From UBA7803 sp041686955 (GTDB lineage: Bacteria > Pseudomonadota > Gammaproteobacteria > Pseudomonadales > Azotimanducaceae): DNA of 64,000 nucleotides. The stretch lies in contig JAWLCV010000010.1 in assembly GCA_041686955.1 (NCBI GenBank), forward strand, positions 15,122 through 79,121. The letters run 5' to 3'. Each line of letters opens with the position of its first letter. The first letter of the stretch is position 1. Under the pieces are notes generated by a model. The model saw nothing but the letters and a program-made list of their open reading frames with translations, was not told the DNA's origin and did no database searches. Below, one piece after another: positions 1 to 11,418 of the stretch. A program made the position numbers and the translations under genes.

Positions 1-171
1 GGCGTCGCGTTCCTCCCCTCCACGGTGATCCCCACGGGCCTGTCGGAGGCCGGGCTGCCCATCGGCCTGCAGATCGTCGGCGCCGAGTACTCGGACCTCG
101 TCACCATCGGCGTGGCCCGACTCCTCGAAGCCGCCGGCTGCCAGTTCGTGCCGCCCCCCGCATACCTCTGA
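1..171 (+). CDS. Amidase signature family protein, C-terminal fragment
   Basis: This frame is open from the window edge and encodes the last 56 residues before TGA. It contains GLPIGLQIVG, the conserved C-terminal block of amidase signature hydrolases (GatA/acetamidase type), followed by the usual helical tail. The catalytic Lys-Ser-Ser residues lie upstream of the window, so activity and substrate cannot be judged. It ends 9 bases before mvaD on the same strand and may be co-transcribed with it. Two further amidases are encoded at 8630-10024 and 11626-13050. Confidence 0.85.
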   Translation, partial: GVAFLPSTVIPTGLSEAGLPIGLQIVGAEYSDLVTIGVARLLEAAGCQFVPPPAYL

Positions 172-180
172 GAGCGCGGA

Positions 181-1119
181 GTGAGCGTCGTTGTCCATGC
201 GCATCCGAACATTGCCCTGATCAAGTACTGGGGCAAGGCGCCCGGCCCGGGCAATGTGCCCGCCACCCCCTCCCTGTCCGTGACCCTCGACGCCTTGACC
301 ACCACCACCGAGGTGGAACAGGCGGACGAGGACGCGTTCTACCTGGACGGGCGACCGGTGGACGACGCCAAGGTGGCCCGGTGCCTGGCCGAGCTGCGCG
401 AGCGCTTCGACGTGCCGCCGCTGTGCATCCGCTCGAGCAACGACTTTCCCACCGCGGCGGGGCTCGCTTCCTCGGCGTCCGGCTTCGCGGCGCTGATCAC
501 CGCGGTCGACGCCCTGTGCGGCCTCGGCATGACCCCCGGACTTCGCTCCGAGTTCGCGCGACGCGCGTCGGCTTCGGCCGCCCGATCCGTGTTCGGCGGC
601 TTCGTGGCGCTGGAGCCCCCCGCCTGGCAGGGCCGGCCCGTGCTCGACGCCGAGGCGTGGCCGCTCAAGGTGGTGATCGCCGTCACCGACACCTCGAGCA
701 AGGCCGTCTCGTCCACGGACGGCATGCGGCTCTCCGCCGCAACCTCCCCCTACTACGACGCGTGGGTGGAAAGCACCCGGCGCGATTTCGACGAGGCGCT
801 CACCCACCTGGGGGCGCGCGACTTCGGCGCCCTGGCGGCGCTCGCGGAGCATAGCTGTCTGAAGATGCACGGCCTGATGCTCGCCACCCGCCCCGGGCTC
901 CTCTACTGGAACGCAGCCACCGTCGCCTGTCTGCAGCGGCTCCGGGCGTTGCGGGACGAAGGCGCGGCGGTGTTCTTCACGGTGGACGCGGGCCCGCAGG
1001 TGAAGGCCGTTTGCCTGCCCGAGAGCGAACCGGCCGTAGTGGAGGCCCTGGCGGCGATTCCCGGCGTGAAGGACGTCCTCTCCACCGGACTGGGCCAGGG
1101 AGCCAGGACCGGCTCATGA
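181..1119 (+). CDS. mvaD: Diphosphomevalonate decarboxylase
   Basis: This 312-residue GHMP-superfamily enzyme converts mevalonate 5-diphosphate to isopentenyl diphosphate with ATP, the last step of the classical mevalonate pathway. Visible hallmarks are NIALIKYWGK at residues 10-19, the glycine/serine-rich AAGLASSASGFAAL phosphate loop near residues 92-105, and TVDAGPQVK with the expected catalytic Asp at about residue 269. The start is GTG at 181. Its TGA overlaps the ATG of the next gene (ATGA), so the two are probably translationally coupled. The length matches bacterial MvaD. Confidence 0.93.
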   Translation: MSVVVHAHPNIALIKYWGKAPGPGNVPATPSLSVTLDALTTTTEVEQADEDAFYLDGRPVDDAKVARCLAELRERFDVPPLCIRSSNDFPTAAGLASSASGFAALITAVDALCGLGMTPGLRSEFARRASASAARSVFGGFVALEPPAWQGRPVLDAEAWPLKVVIAVTDTSSKAVSSTDGMRLSAATSPYYDAWVESTRRDFDEALTHLGARDFGALAALAEHSCLKMHGLMLATRPGLLYWNAATVACLQRLRALRDEGAAVFFTVDAGPQVKAVCLPESEPAVVEALAAIPGVKDVLSTGLGQGARTGS

Positions 1120-2061
1120 TAAAGGCGCGAGCACCGGGCAAGGTGGTGCTGTGGGGCGAGTACGCGGTGCTCGCCGGCGCGCCGGCGCTGGTGATGGCGG
1201 TCGACCGGTTCGCCACGTGCAGCGTCGCCGCCGCCACGGGTGACGGGGCCTGGCACTTTTCGGCTTTGGGTCATCGCGCCCCGAACGCGGAGGTGCCACG
1301 GTCGCGGCTGACGGCCCACGAGGCTCCGGCCGCCGATCAGGTGTGGCACCTGCCGTGGCACGTGCTGCAGGCGCTGGATTGCCGCGATCTGCCGGCGGGC
1401 GGCCGGATGGAGCTCGACACCCGCGCCTTTCACGTCGATCACCAGAAGCTGGGGCTCGGCTCCAGCGCTGCCCTCTGCGCGGCGGTATACGGCGCATGCT
1501 GCCGGCTGCTCGGTCAGCCGGCGGAGCTCGCCACGGCGCTCGCCATTCATCACCGGCTGCAGGGCGGCGCCGGCAGCGGCCTCGACGTCGCGGCCGCCTG
1601 GCATGGAGGAACCATCCGGTTCGAACGGGGCTGCGCCACCGCCTGGCGACTGCCGGAACACCTGCACCTCGCCTTCGTGTGGGCGGGCGTCCCGGCGCGC
1701 ACCGTGGATCACCTCACACGCTTTCGCGCCTGGCGGGAAGGTGAAGGAGGCGCGGCGCTGAACGATCTCGCCGCGGCGGCGCGGGAGCTGTTCGGCCACG
1801 GCGACCTCCTCGCCGGCCTCGCCGACTACGTCGCGGCGCTCCGCGCCCTGGACCGGGCCGCCGGCCTCGGAATCTACGGCGGCGGGCACGAACGGCTCGC
1901 GCAGCTTGCCATGGAAGCCGGAGTGGTCTACAAACCGTGCGGGGCCGGGGGCGGTGACATCGGCGCCGCCTTCACCCCGGATCCTCATGCGGCCGAGCGC
2001 TTTCTGCGTCTCGCCGGCGCCGACAACCGATTCCTGCCCGTACCCCTGGAGATTGCGTCCC

Positions 2062-2084
<23 letters not shown>
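1116..2084 (+). CDS. mvaK2: Phosphomevalonate kinase
   Basis: A 322-residue GHMP kinase that should phosphorylate 5-phosphomevalonate to 5-diphosphomevalonate. It shows the N-terminal APGKVVLWGEYAVLAG motif, the KLGLGSSAALCAAV ATP loop near residues 110-123, and a C-terminal CGAGGGDIGAAF glycine loop near residue 275. The ATG at 1116 overlaps the mvaD stop by 4 bases. The open frame extends further left, but only within mvaD, so that extension is rejected. The specific assignment as phosphomevalonate kinase rests on context: mvaD is upstream and mevalonate kinase is fused to HMGR downstream. By motif alone it could be another GHMP kinase. Confidence 0.85.
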
Positions 2085-4335
<2,251 letters not shown>

Positions 4336-4363
4336 GCGCGGACCCGGGCGGGCGCCGCGAGGA

Positions 4364-4948
4364 TCAGGATTCGTCGAGCAGCCGGATGTGAGACGTGTCC
4401 GGGGCCGTCGGCGGCGGTGGCGGCTCGGCGTCGTTCAGCGTTGCGCCCACCGGCGCCAGCGACAGGTGGTCCACCTCCGGCGGCGCCACCGCCGGGGCCC
4501 GTTCCGGCTCCTCCGGTTCACCTTCCTGCAACGACAGCCCCGAAAGGTCGATCTCCGGCGCAGCCGGCCTGACCCGCTCGTCGTCCCGCAGGATGGCGCT
4601 GCCGGGGGGCAGGACTTCGAACCCCAGCGCTTCAGCGCTGGCCGGCGCTTCAGTACCTGCCGGCGCTTCAGTACCTGCCGGCGCTGCAGGGCCCGCCGGC
4701 GCGTCGCCCTCCGCCGTCTCGAGGGGCACCACGCGCAGTCGGGCGCCCGCTTTGCCGAACAGGGTCTGCAATCGCGCCGCGGCGGGTTTGTCCACTTCGC
4801 GTTTCACCACCACCGGGTGGCCCGAAAAAAGCTTGTCGAGCTGCGCATCATCGAAGCCGGCCAGCGCGGCCAGGCGCTTTCGCACCACGGCCGGGTGCTG
4901 CCCCTCGAGCACTTCGCCCCGGAATATCAGCTTGAAACGATCGGTCAT
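4364..4948 (-). CDS. Small modular protein with N-terminal sorting-like domain and acidic, Pro/Ala-rich tail
   Basis: A 194-residue protein. Residues 1-76 form a compact domain (FKLIFRGEVLEGQ, then LFSGHPVVVKREVD and KAGARLRVVPLE). It resembles a short N-terminal module I know from various gammaproteobacterial membrane proteins, whose function is unassigned. The rest is low-complexity, rich in Pro, Ala and Glu, and includes two near-identical PAGTEA repeats encoded around 4640-4690. No membrane segment or signal peptide is visible. The ATG at 4948 is chosen because the upstream extension lacks domain sequence. It converges with the mevalonate operon 28 bases away. Confidence 0.6.
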   Translation of the reverse strand: MTDRFKLIFRGEVLEGQHPAVVRKRLAALAGFDDAQLDKLFSGHPVVVKREVDKPAAARLQTLFGKAGARLRVVPLETAEGDAPAGPAAPAGTEAPAGTEAPASAEALGFEVLPPGSAILRDDERVRPAAPEIDLSGLSLQEGEPEEPERAPAVAPPEVDHLSLAPVGATLNDAEPPPPPTAPDTSHIRLLDES

Positions 4949-5045
4949 GCGTCGAAGTTTAGTGTACGAGCCACCCGTCACGTTGCGTCCGTTCCCCCTT
5001 GAGGTCAATATCCGGGAACCGACAACGTGAGGCAGGGAGGCGAAC

Positions 5046-6143
5046 ATGGGAACCCCCGCGCGTGTAGTGGTGCTGCCGAAGGATACCTCGGTGCTGCGCA
5101 TCGAGGAGCTCGAGTTGCCCGACCCGGGCCCCACTCAGGTGGTGGTGAAACAGTTCGCCTCGGGCATCTGCCATTCACAGCTCCACCAGATGCACCGCCC
5201 GCGAACGAGTCCGGTGATCCTCGGCCACGAATCCACCGGCGTGGTTCTGGCCACCGGCCGTGACGTGACTCATGTCCGCGAAGGCGACACGGTGCTCGTC
5301 ACCTGGGTGCCGCGGAACGCCGTGGCGGCCACTGCGCCCCCGGTCCGTGCCACCCTGCAGGTCAGCGACGGCCTCGCCGAATCCGAGAACGTCTTCACCT
5401 GGGCGGATCACACCCTGGCCGACCAGCAATACGTGGTGAAGGTCGACCCCGGCATCCGCACCGACGTGACCTCCATCATCGGCTGCGCGGTGATGACCGG
5501 AGCCGGTGCGGTGGTGAACACCGCCAACGTTCAGCCCGGCCAGAGCGTCGCCATCTTCGGCGTCGGCGGCGTGGGTCTGTCTGCAGTGGTGGGGGCCCGG
5601 GTGGCGGGCGCCAACCTCATCATCGCCGTGGATCTCGATGACGCGAAGCTCGAGTTCGCGAAACGCTTCGGCGCGACCCACGGAATCAATGCCAGCCGCG
5701 AAGATCCGGTGCAGGCGATCCACGCGCTGACGGGGCACGACGATCAATTCACCATCTTCCACTCGCCGGTGAGCGGCGTCGACTACGCCTTCGACTGCAT
5801 CGGCATCAGGACCACCATGGAGCAGATCGTCCCGGTCTGCCGCACGGGCCACTTCGGCGCCCGCGCGGGCGGCACGGCGGTGCTCGTGGGCGTGCCAACC
5901 ACCAACGTGGAGCTGAACGCCCTCGACGTGCTGCTCAACGAGAAGCAATTCATCGGCAGCATCGGCGGCTCCTGCGCACCCGAACGGGACTTTCCCCGGT
6001 TTTTGGAATGGCAGGAGAACGGTGACCTGGATCTGGATGCCCTGGTGACGGCACGTTACACCCTCGACCAGATCAACGAGGCCACGACGGCGCTCGAGCA
6101 GGGCAAGATCGCAGGCCGGGCCATCCTCGAGTTCGACACCTGA
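5046..6143 (+). CDS. Zinc-binding alcohol dehydrogenase (MDR family)
   Basis: A 365-residue medium-chain dehydrogenase/reductase. Catalytic zinc ligands are visible as GICHS (Cys42), GHES (His61-Glu62) and IIGCAVMTG (Cys147). The Rossmann loop is FGVGGVGLSA near 171-180, followed by an acidic residue in AVDLDDAK, which favours NAD. The four-cysteine structural zinc loop of class III enzymes such as FrmA (18458-19564) is absent. The substrate is unknown, perhaps an alcohol or aldehyde. An AGGGAGG-like ribosome site lies 5 bases before the ATG. Confidence 0.85.
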   Translation: MGTPARVVVLPKDTSVLRIEELELPDPGPTQVVVKQFASGICHSQLHQMHRPRTSPVILGHESTGVVLATGRDVTHVREGDTVLVTWVPRNAVAATAPPVRATLQVSDGLAESENVFTWADHTLADQQYVVKVDPGIRTDVTSIIGCAVMTGAGAVVNTANVQPGQSVAIFGVGGVGLSAVVGARVAGANLIIAVDLDDAKLEFAKRFGATHGINASREDPVQAIHALTGHDDQFTIFHSPVSGVDYAFDCIGIRTTMEQIVPVCRTGHFGARAGGTAVLVGVPTTNVELNALDVLLNEKQFIGSIGGSCAPERDFPRFLEWQENGDLDLDALVTARYTLDQINEATTALEQGKIAGRAILEFDT

Positions 6144-6278
6144 TGCCCGGGGTTTTCGCGCGTCCGTGCAATCTGTCAGTTCTCTTGTTGTTTTTAGAGT
6201 CGAATCTGTGAGCTGCGTCACCGCAGGCACGCGGCACGATCCACTCGCTCGACACCCGATGGCTTGTCACGTCCGCAG

Positions 6279-6320
6279 CCCGCTTCCAGCGGGTACAAAT
6301 CGCGTTTCCTGTGGTATCGT
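6279..6320 (+). promoter_or_regulatory. Possible lpp promoter with upstream hairpin
   Basis: Upstream of lpp, TATCGT at 6315-6320 is preceded by TG in the extended -10 position (TGG-TATCGT). A GGTACA hexamer sits 17 bases further upstream as a weak -35. Just before it, CCCGCT (6279-6284) and AGCGGG (6288-6293) form a 6-bp hairpin with a 3-base loop, which could end the upstream dehydrogenase transcript. The match to consensus is partial, so this is only a candidate. Confidence 0.3.
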
Positions 6321-6357
6321 GCAGCCTCGGTCAACAGCCACAAAAAGAGGCTCTATC

Positions 6358-6636
6358 GTGAAGAAATCAGCAATCGCTCTCATCGCAACTTTTGCCATTG
6401 CGGGCTGTGCGTCCGTCGATACCAATCGCGTAGACACCCTGGAGTCGCGCCTGAGTGATCTGGAGAGTCAGGTAGAAGCAGCCGCGAACTCTGCGGATCG
6501 AGCCGCCTCGGCTGCGAACCGTGCCAGCCAGGAAGCGAGCGCCGCTCAATCCACGGCACAGCGGGCTATGGACGCCGCGAATCAAGCCAACGAGCGCGTG
6601 CAGCGGATCTCCGACACCTGCTGCGCCCGTAAGTAG
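6358..6636 (+). CDS. lpp: Lpp/OprI-type alanine-zipper outer-membrane lipoprotein
   Basis: A 92-residue protein. It starts with a lipoprotein signal (basic KK, hydrophobic core, IAGC with the lipidated Cys17). A long amphipathic coiled coil rich in Ala, Ser and Asn follows in heptads, and it ends with ...CCARK. The C-terminal Arg-Lys matches the end of E. coli Lpp, where the last lysine is linked to peptidoglycan. The start is GTG at 6358 with AGAGG seven bases upstream. An L,D-transpeptidase, the enzyme type that attaches Lpp, is encoded convergently one base after its stop codon. The paired cysteines just before the end are unlike the E. coli terminus. Confidence 0.88.
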   Translation: MKKSAIALIATFAIAGCASVDTNRVDTLESRLSDLESQVEAAANSADRAASAANRASQEASAAQSTAQRAMDAANQANERVQRISDTCCARK

Positions 6637-6637
6637 A

Positions 6638-7549
6638 TCAGATTCTCGCTGGAACGCCGGTCGGGGTTTCCAGCAATTCCTGAACCCGCGCCCAGTCGAT
6701 GACTGCGGCGCGGTTTTTTGTGGCCGCTTCGATGCGCTTCGGCAGCTCAGCCGGATCGGGGTCCGAATAGATGCCCCGGTGGACCTCGACGAACAACCGG
6801 TCACCACGCCAGCCCACCTTGAACGGCTCGTCGACGATGTGCACCGGCGTGCCCTTGCCCGTCAGCTCCGCCAGCGTCGCGATGTGAGGCTCGTACAGCC
6901 GGATGCACCCATGGCTCACCATCTGTCCCACGCCGAAGGGCTGGTTGGTGCCATGAATGAAGTAGCCGGGGATGTCGAGCTGCAGCGCCAGTGAACCCAG
7001 CGGATTTTCCGGCCCCGGCGGCACCACCGGCGGCAAGGGGTCACCTTGGGCAGCATGCTCCTTGCGTGACGACGCGGTGGGGGTCCAACTGGGGTTCTCG
7101 ATGGCGGTGATGATCTGCGTCGTTCCCAGCGGCGTGCGGAATTCCTGCCGTCCCAGCCCCACCGGGTAGGTGATCACCATGTCGAGGTTCGGCGGATAGT
7201 AGTAGAGCCGATATTCGGCGAGGTTCACCACCACCCCCTCTCGCGGCCCGTCCGGCAGCACGTACTCCGTCGGCAGGATCACCTCGGTGCCGTCGCCGGG
7301 CAGCCACGGGTCCACGTCCGGGTTGGCATCCAGAAGCTCGCGGTATCCCAGTCCGTGCCGCTCGGCGATGGCAGCCAGGGTGTCCTCGTAGCGAGCGCGG
7401 ATGGTGGTGACCGCCCCGACCACCTGCACGTCGTCGTCCCGCAGGGAGTAGGCCGCGGCCCGCGCAGCCGGCGCGGCCCATACCGCGGCGCCGACGAGAC
7501 AGAGGGCGAGAAGAAGAGTGAGCGGGAAGCGGTGACTGAGTGCAATCAT
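6638..7549 (-). CDS. Periplasmic L,D-transpeptidase (YkuD domain) with LysM
   Basis: A 303-residue exported protein with an N-terminal signal segment (about residues 8-32), a LysM-like peptidoglycan-binding region (about 47-95: DTLAAIAERHGLGY...NPDVDPWLPGDG) and a YkuD catalytic domain. The active site reads FIHGTNQPFGVG and then SHGCIRLYE: His199, Ser212, His213, Gly214, Cys215 and Arg217 all fit the family signature. Members related to E. coli ErfK/YbiS/YcfS join Lpp to peptidoglycan or form 3-3 crosslinks. Its position end-to-end with lpp supports an Lpp-anchoring role, which is an inference. Confidence 0.92.
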   Translation of the reverse strand: MIALSHRFPLTLLLALCLVGAAVWAAPAARAAAYSLRDDDVQVVGAVTTIRARYEDTLAAIAERHGLGYRELLDANPDVDPWLPGDGTEVILPTEYVLPDGPREGVVVNLAEYRLYYYPPNLDMVITYPVGLGRQEFRTPLGTTQIITAIENPSWTPTASSRKEHAAQGDPLPPVVPPGPENPLGSLALQLDIPGYFIHGTNQPFGVGQMVSHGCIRLYEPHIATLAELTGKGTPVHIVDEPFKVGWRGDRLFVEVHRGIYSDPDPAELPKRIEAATKNRAAVIDWARVQELLETPTGVPARI

Positions 7550-7645
7550 GGCGGCAATCAGACCACGACGAAAGTGGAAATTCCAGATGGCCGGCGCCGG
7601 CTTCCCCCGCTAAGGTTGCCGCACCAGGCAAAGAGTTATGCAGTC

Positions 7646-8620
7646 ATGTCCATGGGCGAAGCGGAAGTCGACGCCATCGTCCGCCACGGGCTCGGTGACG
7701 GCTGCGCCTACTCCGCCGCCGTGCTGACGCCCAAACGGCTCGTCGTGCGGCATACGGCGCCGCAGCCGGCATTGCCCATCTACAGCCTGACCAAGACCTT
7801 CATCGCCACCCTGGTGCTCGATGCGGTGTCGGCCGGGCAGCTGCGGCTGGAGACGACCCTGGACGAGCTCTGCCCGGACGTTCCCGAGGCCGGCCGGGTG
7901 AAGGTGCGTCAGTTGCTCGATCATACCGCCGGCCTGCCGGACTATGGCGCCTTGCCGGAATATCACCGCGCGGTGGCGGCCGGAGAGCCGGCGTGGGATT
8001 TCGAGCGGTTCGCCGACGCGACCTACCGGCGCGGGCTCCTCTACCCGCCCGGCACGGGATGGGCGTACTCCAACCCCGGATACGCGCTGCTCGTCAGGGT
8101 CCTCGAGGGTGTCTGGTCGCTGCCGCTGGAACGGCTGCTGCGGGAACGGCTACTCGAGCCGCTCCACCTGAAGCGCACGCGCCTGATCCACTCCGTGGAG
8201 GATCCGGCACTCTGCCCCCCCGGTACCCACCAGGACGACCCGATGCGCCGCTACGATCCAGGATGGGTCTGGCACCGGCTGCTGGCTTCGGACGCCGCAG
8301 ACTGTGTGCGTTTCCTCGACGCATTGCTCGCCCGGCAGTGGCTGGGGCCGGAACCGACCGCGGCCATGACCGAGCTGGTTCCCGTTCCCGGCGAGCACCC
8401 TCCGTGGAGTCGACCGGGCTATGGCCTCGGCCTGATGGGCGAACGAACCGGCCCCCGGGGCCCGGTGTTCGGTCACAACGGCGGGGGCCCCGGCTACACC
8501 ACCAGCGCGTTCTACTTCCCCGCCACCGGCGCGACCGTCGCGGTGGTGGCCGCCGTGGAAGCTCCCGACGCGGTGCTCGATGCCGTCTTCGCGCTCCACG
8601 ACGCGCTCGCGGGCCCGTGA
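7646..8620 (+). CDS. Serine beta-lactamase-like hydrolase (class C/DD-peptidase fold)
   Basis: A 324-residue member of the beta-lactamase/penicillin-binding serine hydrolases. The nucleophile motif is SLTK (SxxK) in PIYSLTKTFIA, the second motif is YSN in GWAYSNPGYALL, and HNG in FGHNGGGPGYT takes the place of KTG. No signal peptide is apparent from the ATG at 7646, so it may be a cytoplasmic esterase or peptidase rather than a true beta-lactamase. The longer open frame to the left overlaps the divergent transpeptidase gene and is rejected. Confidence 0.8.
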   Translation: MSMGEAEVDAIVRHGLGDGCAYSAAVLTPKRLVVRHTAPQPALPIYSLTKTFIATLVLDAVSAGQLRLETTLDELCPDVPEAGRVKVRQLLDHTAGLPDYGALPEYHRAVAAGEPAWDFERFADATYRRGLLYPPGTGWAYSNPGYALLVRVLEGVWSLPLERLLRERLLEPLHLKRTRLIHSVEDPALCPPGTHQDDPMRRYDPGWVWHRLLASDAADCVRFLDALLARQWLGPEPTAAMTELVPVPGEHPPWSRPGYGLGLMGERTGPRGPVFGHNGGGPGYTTSAFYFPATGATVAVVAAVEAPDAVLDAVFALHDALAGP

Positions 8621-8629
8621 ACGGCGACG

Positions 8630-10024
8630 CTACGCAAGGGGATGCTCTTCCCAGCCCAGGGCCGCTTCGAACGCCGAGCCCGCACGGATGAGCGTCGGCT
8701 CTCCCAGAAATCTGCCGACGAGCTGAAACGACTTGGGCAGCCGGTCCTCGGTCGAGCCCGCGGGCAGGGTGATGGTCGGGTGACCCGAGTAGTCGAACGG
8801 GGCCGTGAACGTGATGAACTCGGCGCGACCCTCGTCGACGTCCAGCTCCGAATCCAGCGCATCGAGCTCCGGGGGCAGCATCGGCATGCACGGCGCGATC
8901 ATCACGTCGACGTCCTCGAGCAAACGGTCGAACGCCTGCCGGAACTCGCGGCGGGTCCGCTCCAGATTCTGGTAGTCGGCCTCCGTCACCCGCAGGCCCA
9001 GCTCGATGAGCCCGGCCAGGACGGGCCCGTAGGCGTCCTTGCGCGAGGGGTAGTAGCGGGCGTGGGCCCGGGCGCATTCGACGCCGCAGGTGAGGGCCCA
9101 GCCCTCCACCAGAGTGTGGGTGGAATCGGGCACGGTCACCTCCCGGACCTCGGCGCCGAGCTCCCGAAAGATCGCCAGGGCGTCCCGCACCGTCGCCGCC
9201 ACCGCGGGCTCCACCCCGCGGCTCACGTACTCCCAATCCACCCCGATGGTCATCCCGGCGATGCGCAGAGCGGTCAGCGCAGGGTAATCGGGCACCGCGT
9301 CGGGCAGCGTCGTCGCATCGCGCTGGTCCTGGCCGGCGAGCACCTTCAGCAGTATCGCCGCGTCCCTGACGGTGCGCGTCATGGGCCCGATGTGGTCGAG
9401 AGACTCGGCCAGGGGGAACGCTCCATGCCGGCTGACCCGCCCGTAGGTGGGCTTGATCCCCACCAGCCCGCAGCTCGCCGAGGGAAAGCGGATGCTGCCG
9501 CCCGTGTCGGAGCCCAAAGCTCCGTAGGCCATGCCCGCGGCCACCGCCACGCCGGAACCGGAGGATGACACCCCGGGCCAGCAGTCGGGATTCCATGGGT
9601 TCACCGGCGCTTCGATCGCCGGATGGTGGGCGCCGAAGGCGCCTTCGGTGAGCTGGGTCTTGCCGATGATCACCGCACCCGCCTCCTTCAGGCGGGTGAC
9701 GACGGTGGCGTCCTCGTCGGGAATGAAGTCGCGCATCACCAGAGTACCCGAAGCCGTGGGCACGCCGCGGGTGTACAGCAGGTCCTTGATCGCCACGGGC
9801 ACCCCGTGCAGCGGCCGCAGAGGCTTACCGGAACGGCGTTCCTCGTCGAGCCGCCCGGCCGCGGCCAGGGCCTGCTCGCCGAGAACCCGGGCGTACGCGT
9901 GCAGTTCCGGCTCCAGGGCCTCGATACGCGCGAGGCACGCCTCGGTGACGTCCCGCGCGCTCAGCTCACCGCTTCTGATCTGGGTGCGCACCTCGTAGAG
10001 CGATCGGTAATGCAGCTCGGTCAT
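8630..10024 (-). CDS. Amidase (amidase signature family)
   Basis: A 464-residue hydrolase of the amidase signature family. The catalytic Lys lies in GVPVAIKDLL near residue 78. The Gly/Ser-rich block is SSSGSGVAVAAGM, and the cis-Ser block is GSDTGGSIRFPS. The C-terminus is complete. It probably hydrolyses small amides; the substrate is unknown, and this is not obviously a GatA because no gatB or gatC is near. Its ATG overlaps the stop of the upstream FAD-linked dehydrogenase gene by 3 bases, so the two form an operon. Confidence 0.88.
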   Translation of the reverse strand: MTELHYRSLYEVRTQIRSGELSARDVTEACLARIEALEPELHAYARVLGEQALAAAGRLDEERRSGKPLRPLHGVPVAIKDLLYTRGVPTASGTLVMRDFIPDEDATVVTRLKEAGAVIIGKTQLTEGAFGAHHPAIEAPVNPWNPDCWPGVSSSGSGVAVAAGMAYGALGSDTGGSIRFPSASCGLVGIKPTYGRVSRHGAFPLAESLDHIGPMTRTVRDAAILLKVLAGQDQRDATTLPDAVPDYPALTALRIAGMTIGVDWEYVSRGVEPAVAATVRDALAIFRELGAEVREVTVPDSTHTLVEGWALTCGVECARAHARYYPSRKDAYGPVLAGLIELGLRVTEADYQNLERTRREFRQAFDRLLEDVDVMIAPCMPMLPPELDALDSELDVDEGRAEFITFTAPFDYSGHPTITLPAGSTEDRLPKSFQLVGRFLGEPTLIRAGSAFEAALGWEEHPLA

Positions 10025-11418
10025 GCTCCTGCACCTGTCTGTTGCGGCTCGAGGTCGAAGATCTTCCCCGGGTTCAGCAGTCCCTTCGGGTCCATGGCTC
10101 GTTTGAGTGTGCGCATGAGCTCGATCTCGGCGGGATTGCGGGAGATGTCCAGATACGGTTTCTTCTCCAGACCGACGCCGTGCTCCGCGGAGACGGATCC
10201 GCCCACCGCGCGCAACGGCTGGTAGACACAGGCTTCCACGGTGTGGCGGATCTCGGGCGTGAGCGTCTCCGGCCCGACCACCACGTGGAGGTTGCCGTCG
10301 CCGAGGTGACCGAAGACGTAGCAGCGGCAGGGACCCGGCAACTCGAAGAGCCGACTACGTACCTCGGCCACGTAGGCCTCCATGTCGGAGATCCGCAGGC
10401 TGACGTCGAAAGCGACGGTGGGGCCGTCGCGGAAACACTGCTCCACGTCGTCGCGCATGGCCCAGAGCTGGCGCCGCTGGCTCTCCGACTGCGCCAGCAC
10501 CGCGTCGACGATGAGGGACTGCTCGTAGGCCTCCGCCAGAGCCTCCTCCACCGCGGCCTCGTCGGCGCCCATGGCCTCCACGAGCACGTAGTACGGGTAG
10601 TCCTGGGGGAGCGGGGGCTGACTCTTGGCAGGCTCGGTGGTCACCAGCGTGTAGAACTCGTTCCACATCACCTCGAAGGCCGACAAGGTGCCACCCAGGG
10701 CGGCGTCCATGTGCTTGAGAAAGGCCGGCAGCTTCGAGAACTCGTCCACCGCCACGAACAGGGTGGCCAGATGCCGGGGCTGCTCGCGCAACCGCAACAC
10801 GGCCCGGGTGACGATCCCCAGGGTCCCCTCGGTGCCGATGAACAGGTGCTTCAGGTCGTAGCCGGCGTTGTTCTTGATCATCCGGTTCATGCTGGAGATC
10901 ACGGTGCCGTCCGCCAGCACCGCCTCGAGCCCCAGAATCATGTCCCGGGTCATGCCGTAGCGGATGACCCGGTTTCCGCCCGCGTTGGTGGATATGTTTC
11001 CGCCGATGGTACAGCTTCCGCGGCCGCCCAGGTCCAGGGGAAACAGCAATCCGTGCTCCTCGGCCTGCTCCTGAATCTGCTGCAGCACCGCCCCGCTCTG
11101 CACCACCATGATGCGATCCACGGGATCCACGGCCTCGATGGCCTTCATGCGCTCCAGCGACAGTACGACATCGTCCGGGCCGGTGAGCGCTCCGTTCACG
11201 AGGCCGGTGAGACCGCCATGGGCCACCACGCTCTGACCGTGATCGTGACAGATCCGCATGGCGGTGCTGACCTCGTCGGTGGAACGGGGGCGGATCAACG
11301 CTTTGGCCTGGATGGTGTCGCGTCGCCAGAGGCCGGCGGCGCGCTGATGCACGTCGTCACCCGTCAGCACGCAGTCCTCGCCCAGAGCGTCCACCAGCGC
11401 TCGAACAACCTCGGTCAT
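10021..11418 (-). CDS. FAD-linked 2-hydroxyacid dehydrogenase (GlcD/D-lactate/D-2-hydroxyglutarate type)
   Basis: A 465-residue flavoprotein of the VAO/GlcD family. The FAD-binding PCMH domain is visible in VAHGGLTGLVNGA, GGRGSCTIGGNISTNAGG and GTEGTLGIVT. The C-terminal domain ends with GHLGDGNLH, SAEHGVGLEKK and DPKGLLNPGKIF, typical of enzymes that oxidise D-2-hydroxyacids and pass electrons to the respiratory chain or to ETF. ATG 11418 is used because sequence left of it has no family similarity. Operon with the downstream amidase suggests a shared substrate, such as the hydroxyacid part of an amide; this is inference. Confidence 0.88.
   Translation of the reverse strand: MTEVVRALVDALGEDCVLTGDDVHQRAAGLWRRDTIQAKALIRPRSTDEVSTAMRICHDHGQSVVAHGGLTGLVNGALTGPDDVVLSLERMKAIEAVDPVDRIMVVQSGAVLQQIQEQAEEHGLLFPLDLGGRGSCTIGGNISTNAGGNRVIRYGMTRDMILGLEAVLADGTVISSMNRMIKNNAGYDLKHLFIGTEGTLGIVTRAVLRLREQPRHLATLFVAVDEFSKLPAFLKHMDAALGGTLSAFEVMWNEFYTLVTTEPAKSQPPLPQDYPYYVLVEAMGADEAAVEEALAEAYEQSLIVDAVLAQSESQRRQLWAMRDDVEQCFRDGPTVAFDVSLRISDMEAYVAEVRSRLFELPGPCRCYVFGHLGDGNLHVVVGPETLTPEIRHTVEACVYQPLRAVGGSVSAEHGVGLEKKPYLDISRNPAEIELMRTLKRAMDPKGLLNPGKIFDLEPQQTGAGA

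Noticed and set aside
1906..2061. Longer start for the HMGR-mevalonate kinase gene
   Set aside because: The extra 52 residues lie within mvaK2 in another frame and have no similarity to class II HMGR. ATG 2062 gives the normal N-terminus.
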